From Siphonodentalium dalli (taxonomy: Eukaryota; Mollusca; Scaphopoda; Gadilida; Siphonodentaliidae), in contig CP136068.1 in NCBI GenBank assembly GCA_032622095.1, positions 9,029,314-9,093,313 on the forward strand: a stretch of 64,000 bases of DNA. Direction: 5' to 3'. The notes under the pieces were generated by a model, which worked only from the letters and a program-made list of their open reading frames with translations, was not told where the DNA came from and ran no database searches. The position numbers and the translations under genes are program-made. How positions within the stretch are numbered: position 1 is the first letter of the stretch; each line of letters begins with the position of its first letter. This document shows, one piece after another, positions 12,001 to 21,337 of the stretch.

Positions 12001-15000
12001 GTTTACGCTTTGTGAGAAATTATTTGGCATTAAGGAATACTAATACATTAAAAATACTTATCGACATGGTTAAAGCATATAATAAATAGAACACATATGG
12101 TGTTTTGGGTGAATCCCATATTATTTAATTCGTGACTAGCAGTGGAAATATCAATTTTCAACTCACGACCTCTGGTCGCTCAAGAAATAATTATGGTATT
12201 CACTTCACAACCATAGGTATCCTATATATATCCGCCATTTATATTTTGCCTCAGCAAAAAAAAAATGACTCAGGTAATTTGGAATTATTTGATATGAAAT
12301 CAGACAGGTGTGTGGTGAGTATATACTTACATAGCAATGGTCGGATTGCGTATAATACGTTCTGACTTGAGAACCGCATGAGGCGACCGGAACTCCGGTG
12401 ATGACATGCGTGTACGGCTTGCTCGTGAGTATGCACTGCATGATAGCCCGTTGACATATATATGCATCCGCCGGCAGGATTCACAATATAAGGACTCGGA
12501 CAACCACCTGTCGTCAAATATAAAAACATATTCAGTGTTAAGTGATGTTCTTTGCAACATATCCTCGTGTAAATAGGTTCATATGTGGCGTTAATACTCA
12601 TATAGGTTCATATTTGACTTATTTTTTATGAAATAATCCTATATTGAGCGTATACATGTTATTTCATTGAATGGCTCGTTGAGTGGAACGGGCCCAGTGA
12701 AAATACGTTATAAAGAGCGTGCATGTGGTAAGTCGTGTCGATGACAACAAGTAGATTAAACGGAAATGGCTCATTCGAACCTCCAATTTTTGTTCTACGT
12801 AATTTGGAGCGACAGATACGATATGTCCATAAATAAGCGAACTATTGATACACCGGCTTCAAATGGTCTGAAAAAACACTTGCTAAAGTCACAGCCATTT
12901 TCATCCGTTTTCAACTTTTCGGCAGAAGTCAGACAAACGCTCTTTATTGATACCATATCAGGAATAGACTACGACGGAACGCTCTTTTCTGTTCCATGTC
13001 GTGCAAATGACTGTTTTGTGTTTGGTACCCAAACATCGCATTCACAATTGTATTTTTCATTACTTCAATACGTCTTTTTGGATTACATAATGTTCGTAGA
13101 AAGGTAATGCAGATATTTATTGACCTATTTTGATACAGGGAAAAATTCAAAAGCGAATATTAATATGTGTATTTTCGAGCGCGAACCCCCATGTGGCTTT
13201 AAGTAGTACCAATGTGAGCTAATATCATATTGAAATAAGCACTATACGAGCTAAGTTTGAACGCGGTGGTTTACGCCGATATAGAGTGTATAAATTTTAC
13301 TTAATCAAATACGCTCTATATGGGCTTAAAATTCGACATTCAAGATAAGCTCGTATTGTGCTTATTTTTTACGAGAATGTAGATATATTAAGATACATAC
13401 TCATGTCTTCCACACCACAGCTACATTATACAAAACAAATGGTTCGAAAGGCGGACTGGAAAGCCACGAAGCATAAGCGAGGGACGTATATACACGAGGG
13501 ACGTATATACGCGACGGATGTATGCTTCGTGGCTTTCCAGTCCGCCTTTCGAACCATTTTTTTCGACTCAAATGGGGGAGTGGTTTATTCATCAACATAT
13601 TCGAGGAGATGGCTCCATGTAAGCGTCTGGCACTTGGTGCCAAATCTTCTTCTCTCTCATAATTATCATACGTTATATACAGCGATAATCTTGTGCATAA
13701 TATCTGCATGGGATATAAACTAATGCTTACACCAACAACATACTCTGGGCACGTATGGACGGGTGGTGCATAGTCAAGGGGTACCAGAAATCTGTTCTCC
13801 ACAACATAACAAATGACTATGGCTACTATAATAAGACATGTAACTTCATAATATTCTCACACTTCACATTCTAAATACGAATTATTTCATTCATCACATG
13901 TTTTCACCACTTTATTTTAAATGAGTTAGTGTTATTTGTCCAGAAATCATCGTACGTTATTAATGTTAATTGCTTAATAATTTGTGTTGGTGTATAATCA
14001 CGTTGTTGGATTTAACAAATTAAACTAGGGGTTTGAATTGCTAACTAGCATAATAAGGAACCGGTACACTTGGCATGCGTACCCCACTACAATGAAACAC
14101 TGAATGTGCGCCTGTTTGAGATAGTACAATCATTTATCTCATCGACAGACTCGTCCGATCAGGCGGTTCCCATATCATCAAGATATCAGTGATCAGATTT
14201 CGATTTTTGAAGTTATTTCTCGAGATGAATAATAATATGTGGCCCAGAAACACGTGGTCAAATGGATGGTCTCGGACAAAATTGCGGATGAAGATGGATA
14301 ACTCTAAAATCAAGTGGTAATACGGTCAAATTTCGTGATACTTTAATGATAATACTGTCATATTTTGTTGAACAAAATGTTGATAAATAACTAGTTTTGG
14401 GAAATTTTATAACATATTTGACAGTGGTTAGCATTATTTTGTTGCAATAAATCGATTCTGATAACTAAAGCGTATTTTGAAGAAATGTTATTGTTGTATC
14501 TTGATGGTATGGGGACGCGCCATATTTTGTTGAACAAAATGTTGATAAATCAGGATAAATAACAAGTTTTGGGAAATTTGATAACATATTTGACAGTGGT
14601 TAGCATTATTGTGTTGCAATAATATCGATTCTGATAACTAAAGCGTATTTTGAAGAAATGTTGTTTTTGTTGTATCTTGATGGTATGGAAACCGTCTGAT
14701 GGGATTGAGTACCTTTAAATGTCCAACAAAAGGCACCACCTGTTCTCGAGAAATTGAGGTTACGTTATGGACTTATAGTATCATAAAATAAAATAGTTTC
14801 AAGTTCATAATGTCTTAGAATCGCCTCATTTTGAGTCCATAACAAGCAGAAATGAGACACATTTTAGTGTAAGTATGGACTGGTATTGACTTAATATTAT
14901 AAGATAATTGTGGGCTGATAATAACATGAATAGACCAGCTCACGACTTACTATATTTATGCTCGTTATCAAGCGTTTTCAACGTTGCCCGCGCCAGTCAA

Positions 15001-16990
15001 CGACGTAACGGGTATAAATAAGTCCAATCAAATAAGTATAATGATGAATCTATGTGGTGGTATATTTGTCAAATGTGAAACTACAATACTAACGTGTGAC
15101 ACAACCCGTTTCCGGTGAACTCCATCCTGGAAAGCAGTTGATCTCCCCGGTCACACTATCACACCAACCTTTAACAAACTGAACGTTGTCACACTTCTCT
15201 GCAAAAAAAGACACGATTTGTATAAAGAACGCGTCTGATGTGTCAAACTATATATCTAAATATTTATCCTTAATTTCGTATTGAAATATGGTACAAGTTA
15301 TTATTCTAACACAATAATTGTTAGCTCTGGAGAGTCAACTGTTCTTCCGATAATCAGCACGTTATACGCTTATTATGTAATTGATTTTAGGTTCATAATC
15401 GGGTAGAAACGCCTCATTTTTATTCCACAACTGATTGAACATGAGAGTGCTTTAGTGCGTTATCGACTGATAATTAAATAAGTTTATATCGGGCGGACAA
15501 TAACACGAATAAACCATCAAACACAAACACAAGGCAAATGTTTCTATTATGTCTAATTATATGTGCAACAAAATGTATGGACTGTTATGGTATTGTAATA
15601 CGAGTTACTATACAATTTGTTTGAGGTTTATAATGGGCTTCGAATAAAATAATTTGTATTCTACAACGAAGTGAAATGAAAGACATTGTCATGCCATTAT
15701 CGACTCATATTCACTTAATATAAGTTCATCTGGGCGGAAAATAACACGAATAAACCAACTCACGACCTGTCAGGTGTGCGTTCTTCATAAAGTGTTTTCA
15801 CTGTGGCCCGCGGCGTAAAAAGAAATGACGGGTTATTTCAGAATGAAACAATCCAATATGATGTGAATATTACAGATCCACTGTGATCTTATATGCACGA
15901 ATTAAACTTCCTAATTGAATAACCATTATAGCGAGCCCCAAACAAGCGATAAGCATATACGTGTACGCGAGATCTACGCTAGAGCGTTCGCTGTTTTTGG
16001 TGGGAAATCTATATATAGATTATATACATGTATATTAACTGGTTACTAAATATAGATGTCGGAGACTAACGAACCCACTTCGTTTTGTTCTCGGATTTCC
16101 GAATATCTATGTCGCTGACCAATCAAAATTAACATTACTTATCAATTACTATGGTTGACTTAAACCCAATTTTCAATGCTTCAAATTTCACCTCGTATTT
16201 CAAAAAAACTAGCATAATTGAATAAGTGGACCGGAGCAAATACAAAATCTTTCTATAGCAAAGGTGAGTTATACGCCATTATAAATAGTAATACTTCGAA
16301 CATGAAATGTGAAACATATTGTAAACTTGCGAATGATATTGTGAGATGTGAAACATACAATACTAACTTCTGATACAATCCGTTGCTGGTAAACGCCTTC
16401 CTGGAGAGCAAGAAGATAAATAGACATATTTAGTTGTACAATAAACATAACATAATACTATTAAACTAAAGATACAAAATTAATGATATTGTACAGGGAC
16501 TGCATGGCCAATACTGGCCGTCTTCCAGCAGAACCATAAATAAACAATAAATTATCCACCACCTGCCGGTAATTGTCAAATAATAAGTATATATATAATA
16601 TAATAGAATATCCGCAGACCATTGTAACAATGTAACAATGTATCCATGGTTCCAGTCTAAATGTTACGATGCGGACTTGGCTTTTAAGCAGACACTAGTA
16701 AAATTCGGGCGTTTACAATAACATATCCGAAAGACACTAGTTTGGCGTATTCAATTTTCAGTCAACACTGAAACAAAGCGAGACTGATTTTTGAATTTTG
16801 TTAATTTGTTGTCGGAAACCCTGAAAGCATTTTGAACAAAGTTTCGAGTGTTTGAGACGTACTAAATCCGCCGCCGCGTCATTGGTTTTATTGACTAATA
16901 TGATAGTGATGACCCGCCTCCATACTCACGTTCAGACATAGCAACGTTCACCAACAGCAAGCAGATAACCAGCTTCATTAGTTGCGCCAT
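5864..16990 (-). CDS. Secreted EGF-like/C-type lectin domain protein (4-exon gene)
   Basis: The joined exons 16930-16990, 15094-15198, 12331-12507 and 5864-6096 give an uninterrupted frame of about 191 residues. Residues 1-20 are a signal peptide, 21-55 a short Cys-rich module with an EGF-like 'CFPGW' core, and 56-191 one C-type lectin domain of the long form (N-terminal 'RGCPSP...GGCIYMS' cysteine pair, then 'ACHHRSSGRL', 'SEGNWVYSDG', 'NCAML' and a terminal 'CSKYSQYICQI'). All introns are phase 1 with GT-AG borders, typical of exon-shuffled extracellular modules. At the usual sugar/Ca2+ site the sequence reads K-P-N rather than EPN or QPD, and the WND position reads I-V-D. Canonical Ca2+-dependent sugar binding is therefore doubtful; an immune or recognition role is inference. 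An earlier non-coding exon cannot be excluded. Confidence 0.85.
6116..6494. repeat. Inverted-repeat pair next to exon 4
   Basis: 'gaggtaaagtggcaacattt' (from 6118) is matched in reverse by 'aaatgtagccactttacctc' (6472-6491), and the match continues into 'gaattgggaattcag'. The arms are about 35 bp and 300 bp apart, starting only about 20 bp inside intron 3 from the exon 4 acceptor. Probably a degraded fold-back element. Confidence 0.6.
6495..7611. other. Intron 3 sequence, nothing recognised
   Basis: This stretch lies within intron 3 of the lectin gene. It is AT-rich and holds no supported gene, RNA or repeat that I can identify. Confidence 0.5.
7612..8001. mobile_element. TTAA-flanked double-hairpin MITE, family A copy 2
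   Basis: TTAA at 7612-7615 and 7998-8001; ends 'ccctttacccaaca' and 'tgttgggtaaaggg' are perfect 14-bp inverted repeats. Two palindromes lie at 7765-7832 and 7904-7971. It is closely similar to 3183-3646 but the T-rich spacer is shorter. It sits in intron 3 of the lectin gene. Non-autonomous, piggyBac-like by TSD and end sequence. Confidence 0.85.
8064..8269. mobile_element. Fold-back MITE with TACAGT ends
   Basis: Outer ends 'tacagtaatgcactaaataa' and 'ttatttagggcatcactgta' are inverted, and the inner arms 'gggtaatttttcaggattta' and 'taaatcaagaaaaattaccc' continue the stem to a centre near 8160. The right half is found alone at 19965-20073, so the family is dispersed. Ends starting TA-CAG would suit a Tc1/mariner-type MITE; that is inference. 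Confidence 0.7.
8300..9240. repeat. Tandem array, about 175-bp unit, 6 copies
   Basis: Units start with 'caggatctcagaacgtggca' at 8304, 8482, 8663, about 8836, about 9015 and 9171, followed by 'agggtcaacaaggcctga', 'ctggaagacggacaggaatg' and 'gacagataaacccacccggg'. Divergence between units is substantial. The short open frames at 8995-9504 follow the repeat and are not supported as genes. Confidence 0.85.
9241..10296. other. Intron 3 sequence, nothing recognised
   Basis: No supported gene or repeat. One short open frame (9683-9901) has no recognisable protein features. Confidence 0.4.
10467..11075 (+). CDS. Basic ORF1-like protein of the 10.3-kb element
   Basis: A 202-residue frame; an in-frame TGA lies upstream near 10434, so ATG 10467 is the first start. 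The N-terminal third has 'SWSLQADRGSLVL'. Residues about 58-92 are very basic ('KRKTPSKRRRDAARRAKWKK'), likely nucleic-acid binding or nuclear. The C-terminal half is acidic and Pro/Thr/Ser-rich and ends in a run of prolines and 'SHAAPSQEAK'. K-x-P-S-x-x-R-R-D-type patches are common in ORF1-like proteins of invertebrate retroelements as I recall; the exact family is not recognised. Its TGA overlaps the next ATG as ATGA. Confidence 0.6.
   Translation: MELIPDAALAAMQRSRLVDAVSWSLQADRGSLVLCVEFRTEDAGIQRSSATDRNAKTRRTVKKGPPKRKTPSKRRRDAARRAKWKKKKGVTVDLPVTPPRVVQPTSSVTAGRSELSERRPEDPTCMETGDIVPASRDSVDLPEVPAVVETCGEREQDTTPAVPAASFDVDSLTPRTPEYHHIPVSPAPPPPPSHAAPSQEAK
11072..11248 (+). CDS. Small charged ORF overlapping the previous stop (ATGA)
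   Basis: A 58-residue frame starts at ATG 11072, inside the stop of the 202-residue frame. The N-terminal half is a charged, probably helical stretch (starts 'MTDEEFEEYMRKNQQFMKDQ'), followed by a Pro/Ser linker and a C-terminal basic tail 'AKKKRKKNR' resembling a nuclear localisation signal. The alternative is that a single longer protein was split by a -1 frameshift at this point. Function unknown. Confidence 0.45.
   Translation: MTDEEFEEYMRKNQQFMKDQERQAQLTIQKTLQKSQPPPSPQSSTEKPNAKKKRKKNR
11397..12330. other. Intron 3 sequence, nothing recognised
   Basis: AT-rich intron sequence between the 10.3-kb element and exon 3 of the lectin gene. No gene or defined repeat seen. Confidence 0.5.
12331..12507 (-). 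CDS. Lectin gene exon 3: N-terminal half of the lectin domain
   Basis: 177 nt between the acceptor 'tatatttgacgacag' (minus strand) and the donor 'gtaagtatata'. It encodes 'GCPSPYIVNPAGGCIYMSTG' and 'THEQAVHACHHRSSGRLMRF', typical of the first half of a long-form lectin domain. Both borders are phase 1, and the last base pairs with exon 4 to make a Tyr codon. Confidence 0.85.
12750..13170. repeat. Dispersed repeat, mate at 20437-20830
   Basis: The two copies share long blocks such as 'atggctcattcgaa', 'cagacaaacgctctttattg', 'accatatcaggaatag' and 'ctgttccatgtcgtgca'. Both are in the same orientation and diverged with indels. The 113-residue open frame here is not conserved in the second copy and is not supported as a gene. 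Confidence 0.75.
13220..13378. repeat. Fold-back repeat, copy 2
   Basis: Ends 'aataagcactatacgagcta' and 'taagctcgtattgtgcttat' are inverted repeats, and the interior carries 'atatagagtgtata' facing 'aatacgctctatat'. It is homologous, in opposite orientation, to 60-190. Lies in intron 2 of the lectin gene. Confidence 0.65.
13437..13559. repeat. Perfect 39-bp inverted repeat with 45-nt loop
   Basis: 13437-13475 and 13521-13559 are exact reverse complements (the left arm begins 'aaatggttcgaaaggcgg' and ends 'ccacgaagcata'). The loop holds two near-identical 18-bp repeats 'gagggacgtatatac'. A transcript of either strand would fold into a long unbroken duplex. It could be a small-RNA precursor, a young fold-back element or a sequencing/assembly fold-back artefact. 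Confidence 0.9.
14359..14690. repeat. Two-copy tandem duplication, about 162 bp
   Basis: 'catattttgttgaacaaaat' begins units at 14359 and 14521. Both continue with 'gacagtggttagcattatt', 'cgattctgataactaaagcg' and 'ttgtatcttgatggtatgg'. High similarity suggests a fairly recent duplication within intron 2. Confidence 0.85.
15094..15198 (-). CDS. Lectin gene exon 2: Cys-rich EGF-like module
   Basis: 105 nt between acceptor 'tctttttttgcag' and donor 'gttagtattg' (minus strand), phase 1 at both ends. It encodes 35 residues including the shared first codon, with Cys spacing C-x9-C-x8-C-x10-C and 'INCFPGWSSPETGC'. This resembles half or a short form of an EGF-like module; only four cysteines are present, so a complete EGF fold is uncertain. 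Confidence 0.75.
16371..16412 (-). pseudogene. Decayed duplicate of lectin exon 2 (3' part)
   Basis: The minus strand reads 'ccaggaaggcgtttaccagc', then 'gattgtatcag' and 'gttagtattg', aligning with the end and donor site of exon 2 ('ccaggatggagttcaccgg'...'gttagtattg'). The PGW tryptophan codon is changed and the 5' part is missing. A leftover from duplication of the exon block. Confidence 0.6.
16930..16990 (-). CDS. Lectin gene exon 1: signal peptide
   Basis: ATG at 16990 opens 'MAQLMKLVICLLLVNVAMSE', a short n-region, a hydrophobic core and a plausible cleavage zone, ending in a phase-1 donor 'gtgagtatgg'. This is the only start that places a signal peptide in frame with exon 2. Too short to be found by ORF length alone. 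Confidence 0.8.
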
Positions 16991-17037
16991 TGTGTGCAGT
17001 ACACCTGTAAATATGTGCACATGCGTCAAACAACTCA

Positions 17038-17045
17038 GTTTATAC
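17038..17045 (-). promoter_or_regulatory. Candidate TATA box of the lectin gene
   Basis: The minus strand reads 'agtataaact' about 48 nt upstream of the start codon. A start site about 30 nt downstream would give a very short leader. A possible acceptor ('atatttacag', near 17006) suggests instead that a 5' non-coding exon may exist. Confidence 0.35.
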
Positions 17046-17379
17046 TTTCACAAATCTAAACACTAGCATTGCACCATATTTTGAATTAAATTTCTCGTAA
17101 AAGTCACGCATTTTCCATTAAATGTATAGTTTTGCGGCATATAAGGATCACGTGAATTTCGATAAACTCATTTACGTGGTAAATACGTGCACGTTCGATT
17201 TCAAAAATATGTGGAATTTACGGATCATTTAATATCCAAATAGCACATGTATGGATGCGTTAAATTTCAAGTATATGTGCAATTTACGTGCAGTTATATT
17301 CGAAACTAGCAGGGTTACCCGGCGTTGATCAGGCTAAATTGAGGTGATACCCTTTGCTGTGTAGTGTGGACATGCATGT

Positions 17380-17745
17380 GGTGGGAATCGAGAATAGTCT
17401 TGCTTTGGCTTAACCCTTTACCCAACAGAACGGCCCTGTGCCAATGCATTCTTTGATATATGCGAGTCTACCATAGGTCGCCTCGCATTGATAAGAGAAT
17501 GCATTGGCTTAACACATATTAAAAATGATAAAATTGTCAAAGAATGTAGAAATATATTATAAAAATTGCTAAAAAATGTAAGAAAAAATTCTAAAATTGT
17601 TAAAGAATGTAAGAAAAAATGGGAAAAAGTGTTAAAAAAAGATTTTTTAGGCCAATGCATTCTCTTATATATGCGAGGCGACCTATGGTCGACTCGCATA
17701 TATAAGAGAATGCATTGGCACAGGTGGGAATCGAGAATAGTCTTG
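17380..17745. mobile_element. Family A MITE copy 3, truncated, between 23-bp direct repeats
   Basis: A 23-bp sequence starting 'ggtgggaatcgagaatag' occurs at 17380-17402 and again at 17723-17745. Between them lies a family A MITE with its left TTAA end (17410) and both hairpins, but with the right end missing after 'ggcacag'. The loss of one end and the long direct repeats do not fit simple TTAA insertion. Internal T/A-rich spacer is in reverse orientation relative to 3183-3646. Confidence 0.75.
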
Positions 17746-18440
17746 ATCAATATATTTTTAAGAAATGCCCTGTTGCTCATCTGTCCATGGTGTTGTAGTT
17801 TCCAATTATTCTCAGTTTAAAATAAAAGTTGCTATATATATCAGCTACACGTAACCGACACAGCCAGGTTTTAAGTTGTTTATGTTAGGCTATGAGTCTG
17901 TTCTAAAACTGAAAGAAATTATCTGTATCGGGTGATATACCCTTGTCAGATTCCATTATTGGAGGATCCTGAAAAGTCATGTGCTACTGACTGTTTTCTT
18001 TTATCTCAGAAGAAACTATATTTGACTGCATACTGTCATCACTATTGCGAATGGGTCTTCAATGCATTTCCATCTCTCTTGACAAATTGTACCTATCTTG
18101 CGGAAAATATCTTGAATGGGACAGACAGATAGACTGGGTTATAATACATTACCCAGTCTAGCCTGCCACCCTCTAATGATTCAAGGTCCCTAATTTTGCA
18201 AGAATATATGCATCTCTTAAATTTAATGATAAGTATACTTATACTGTTTTCTATATATATGTTTTGCGAACGCACTGTATGAATGTCCTGATTCTCGTCC
18301 CCATACAAATAATAGTTCAGAAGATTAAATTGTTCAAGTGACTTAATTAGGTCACCACATGTCAGGGGGTTTGAAATGTGAACGCCAAATCTCATTATAG
18401 AATTAATTATATGGAGATGGCTCTATACAACTTCTGTTGA
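17746..18440. other. No gene recognised
   Basis: Open frames at 17932-18132 (plus) and 18093-18395 (minus) have no motif, splice context or composition that supports coding. Confidence 0.4.
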
Positions 18441-19480
18441 TATTGGCGACTAAAACATTTTCATCTCTACTCATTATGAAGATGAACATATATACAAAAT
18501 TGGTGGAAATCGGCGACAAACAAATTTGTATCAAATATAGTGCCCCCATCTCTTAAACAAACGTCGCCACTTTTCGCGTATTTTAGCCACACGATTAGAT
18601 TCCTGATATCATGGAGATGATTATGTTTAAGTTTGGTGAGAAGAATTTGTATCCATCTGGTGGAAATCGGCACTGAAAACAGTTTAATCAATTTTGGCAT
18701 CCCTCTCCCCTTCATTGCACCCCTGTCTCAAATTGCACAACTTTTTTCATCTTTAAATACCACTTTTGACATATTGAAATCACAGGCCACTTATGACTTA
18801 TTTAAGACACACTTTAAGGCACATGCTCCTGATGTCATGAAGTTGTTAATGTATAATTTGGTGATAATCGGCGACCAACTACATTCTTATCAAATTAAGT
18901 GCCCCCTCCATCTTTCATCCAAACGGCACCAACTTGGCGTCTGCACATCACACGATTATATTTCTCGTATCATGGAGAAGAATGTGTATCAATTTAGTGG
19001 AAATCGGCCTTAAAAAGTGTTATCAATTTTGTTGCCCCTCTCCCCTTCCGTGCACCCCTGACTCAAATGGCGCCAATTTTACCATATTTAAATCACACGA
19101 GTAGATTTATCGTATCATGGAAAAGAATGGGTATCAATTGGTGGAAATCGGCGTTAAAAGGTGTATCAATGTTGGTGCCCCTCTCCCTTCCATGCACCCC
19201 TGACTCAAATGGCGGCATTTTTGCCATCTTGAAATCATTAGATTAGATTCCTCGTTTCATGGAGAAGAAAGTGTATAAATTTTGTGGAAATCGGCGCTAA
19301 ACAGGTTTATCAAATCCTGTGCCCCTGACTCATATGGCGCCACTTTTGACATCAATAAACCACACCATAAGATTCCTCATATCATGGAGATGATTATGTA
19401 TAAGTTTGGTGGAAATCGGCGACAATTTTGTTCTGCCCCTCCTCCTTTTGTGCCCCTGACAACAACAGCGTCACTTTAGA
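18441..19480. repeat. Degenerate tandem array, about 120-150-bp unit
   Basis: Units share 'atcatggagaagaatgtgta', 'tttggtggaaatcggcg', 'cccctctcccctt', 'gcacccctgactcaaatggc' and 'tgaaatcacacgattagat'. About seven diverged units are visible (for example from 18611, 18971, 19258 and 19383). Open frames within it are by-products. Confidence 0.75.
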
Positions 19481-19619
19481 AAATTCTCATCCGCACCATT
19501 ATCTTTCCCGTAAAAAAAGTACCCCAAATAGACTCCTCTGTTGTTATCTAGATGGTCCCCAGTGAATTTCTATAGAACACAGACAGAAGACAGACAGACA
19601 TTCGCAAATATATATATAC

Positions 19620-19960
19620 TAGAAGGTGACCCGACTTCGTCCGGGCTTTGACCTTGAATTGTCCATTTTGAAGGTCAAGGTCAAGTGGGGGTCACGATTA
19701 GATCAGTCCAAAACTCTGCCCGGACAAAAGTACCCGACAAACGTGCCCGTCGAAATCCATCCGGTTTTACCCGATTTAACCTTGAATTGATCATTTTGAA
19801 GGTCAAGGTCAGGTCGGGGTCACGACTCGACCCGTCCAAAACACTCAGTTGACAAAAGTACCCCCATGTATCAAATTTCGTCGAAATCCCATCAAAATTG
19901 GCGATTTGACCTTGAATTGACCCGATTTCAAGGTCACGTCGCACGGGCAAACGAATATGC
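19620..19960. repeat. Short tandem array with 'gaccttgaattg...aaggtcaaggtca' units
   Basis: Three units of about 125 bp contain 'gaccttgaattgtccatttt', 'gaaggtcaaggtcaagt' and 'ggggtcacga'. Each unit is rich in TGACCT/AGGTCA words in both orientations. Confidence 0.7.
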
Positions 19961-19964
19961 GTAT

Positions 19965-20073
19965 GAGAGCTTTCCAATGAATGGCAACAAGCCATATTTC
20001 CGACTAAATCCTGAAAAGTTACCCATAATTCTGCTGTGGTTAAGGAATCGATTAATTAGAGCATTACTTTATA
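19965..20073. repeat. Half copy of the 8064-8269 MITE
   Basis: 'gagagctttccaatgaatgg', 'caacaagccatatttccgac' and 'gttacccata' match the right half of the 8064-8269 element, ending at 'gagcattactttat'. The left half is absent. Confidence 0.65.
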
Positions 20074-20436
20074 TGCAGAACACGTGGCATACAGTCTAGT
20101 CAAATTAAGCTTTAAAGGTACGCAATGTCTTTCTGTGTTATGACGTTGCTTTGAGAACACTAAATCTGACAGGAATATTATAATTTATTTAGAAGTTATA
20201 AGTGATAAGAATATGAAATGATTTGGTGCGAGTTATGTCTTTTTGAAATTAATAGGGCTGTTTCAGATCTGTTATCTCTTTAAACATTAATATAAATAAT
20301 GATGGAAAGGACAGTAGTATAGGGAAAATACGTATATAGCAAAATGTGTGGAGAGAGGAACGACCAGTAAGCTGGTTAACTTGTGTCTTTATGCTGTATG
20401 TTTATATGTTGTATATAATGGGACACAATAAATATG

Positions 20437-20830
20437 TTTAAACGGACATGGCTCATTCGAATCTCCATTTTTTTTCCTACGTAACTTGGAGCGACGGATA
20501 CGACAGGTCGAACTATTGATATACCGGCTTCATATGCTCAGAAAAACATATTTCAGCCGTTTTCAACTTTTCACCAGTAGTCAGACAAACGCTCTTTATT
20601 GCTACCATATCAGGAATAGAGTACCCTGAAACTCTCTTCTCTGTTCCATGTCGTGCACATGGCTGTTTCGTGCCTGGGACCCAAACAGCTTATATACAGT
20701 TGTATTTTTCATTACATCAGTGCCTACGTTTGGGTTACATAATGCTTGTAGATAGTTCAGATAGTTCAGATATTTATCGACCTATATCGATACTGAGAAA
20801 AACATCCAAAGCGAATAATAGCAACCACCA
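20437..20830. repeat. Dispersed repeat, mate of 12750-13170
   Basis: Same order of conserved blocks as 12750-13170, with a 'gatagttca' duplication near 20751-20770 and several indels. Non-coding. Confidence 0.75.
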
Positions 20831-21337
20831 AGGGTGCTTATACCTAAGGCAGGTGAACGACGTCATATAATTTTTTCTATATCCATCAGTGATTTTTCAA
20901 GATCGCGGGTATAGATTTTGGAGAAATTGTCACGTGACTTCCGGTTAGCAACCGTGTGGAGATTGCAAAAAAACGCGGAATTGGAAATGAAGCATCGCGA
21001 TAAAAATGAAAGTAACTACTTCACAACTTACGAAGAATTCACATGTGATTTAAGTCTATCAATTTCATTTAGAGCAATTCCGTTGGTCAGCTTAATGAAA
21101 ACGAAAAATGAAGAAGTCATGACGATAATCCAGACAATATTTTACAATCCACGACACGTCTTGTCAATTTGGCATGTCGTCTCCGTCGTGACCACTGCAT
21201 GATGTTACATAAATTATTTTTAGAGTTATGTCGCCGAAAAAAAGGCAATTTTGAGGCACATCATGTGTTGTTGCTCCACTATGTGTCACGTACGATTCAT
21301 AATATTATGTGTATTTTGAAGCGCAAACCGCCAGATG
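20831..21337. other. No gene recognised
   Basis: Open frames at 20918-21202 and 21169-21468 carry no recognisable domain. Nothing further supported. Confidence 0.4.

Larger units (their letters stand above)
14780..16412 (-). repeat. Intragenic duplication around lectin exon 2
   Basis: Sequence around exon 2 (14780-15200) recurs in diverged form at 15380-15530, 15590-15870 and 16300-16412. Shared blocks include 'aataacacgaataaacca', 'ctcacgac', 'gttttcac' followed by 'gcccgc', and a decayed copy of the exon 2 end. It indicates past tandem duplication of the EGF-like exon block with later decay. Confidence 0.6.

Noticed and set aside
12766-13107. 113-residue frame as a gene
   Set aside because: It lies in a dispersed repeat whose second copy (20437-20830) has lost the frame.
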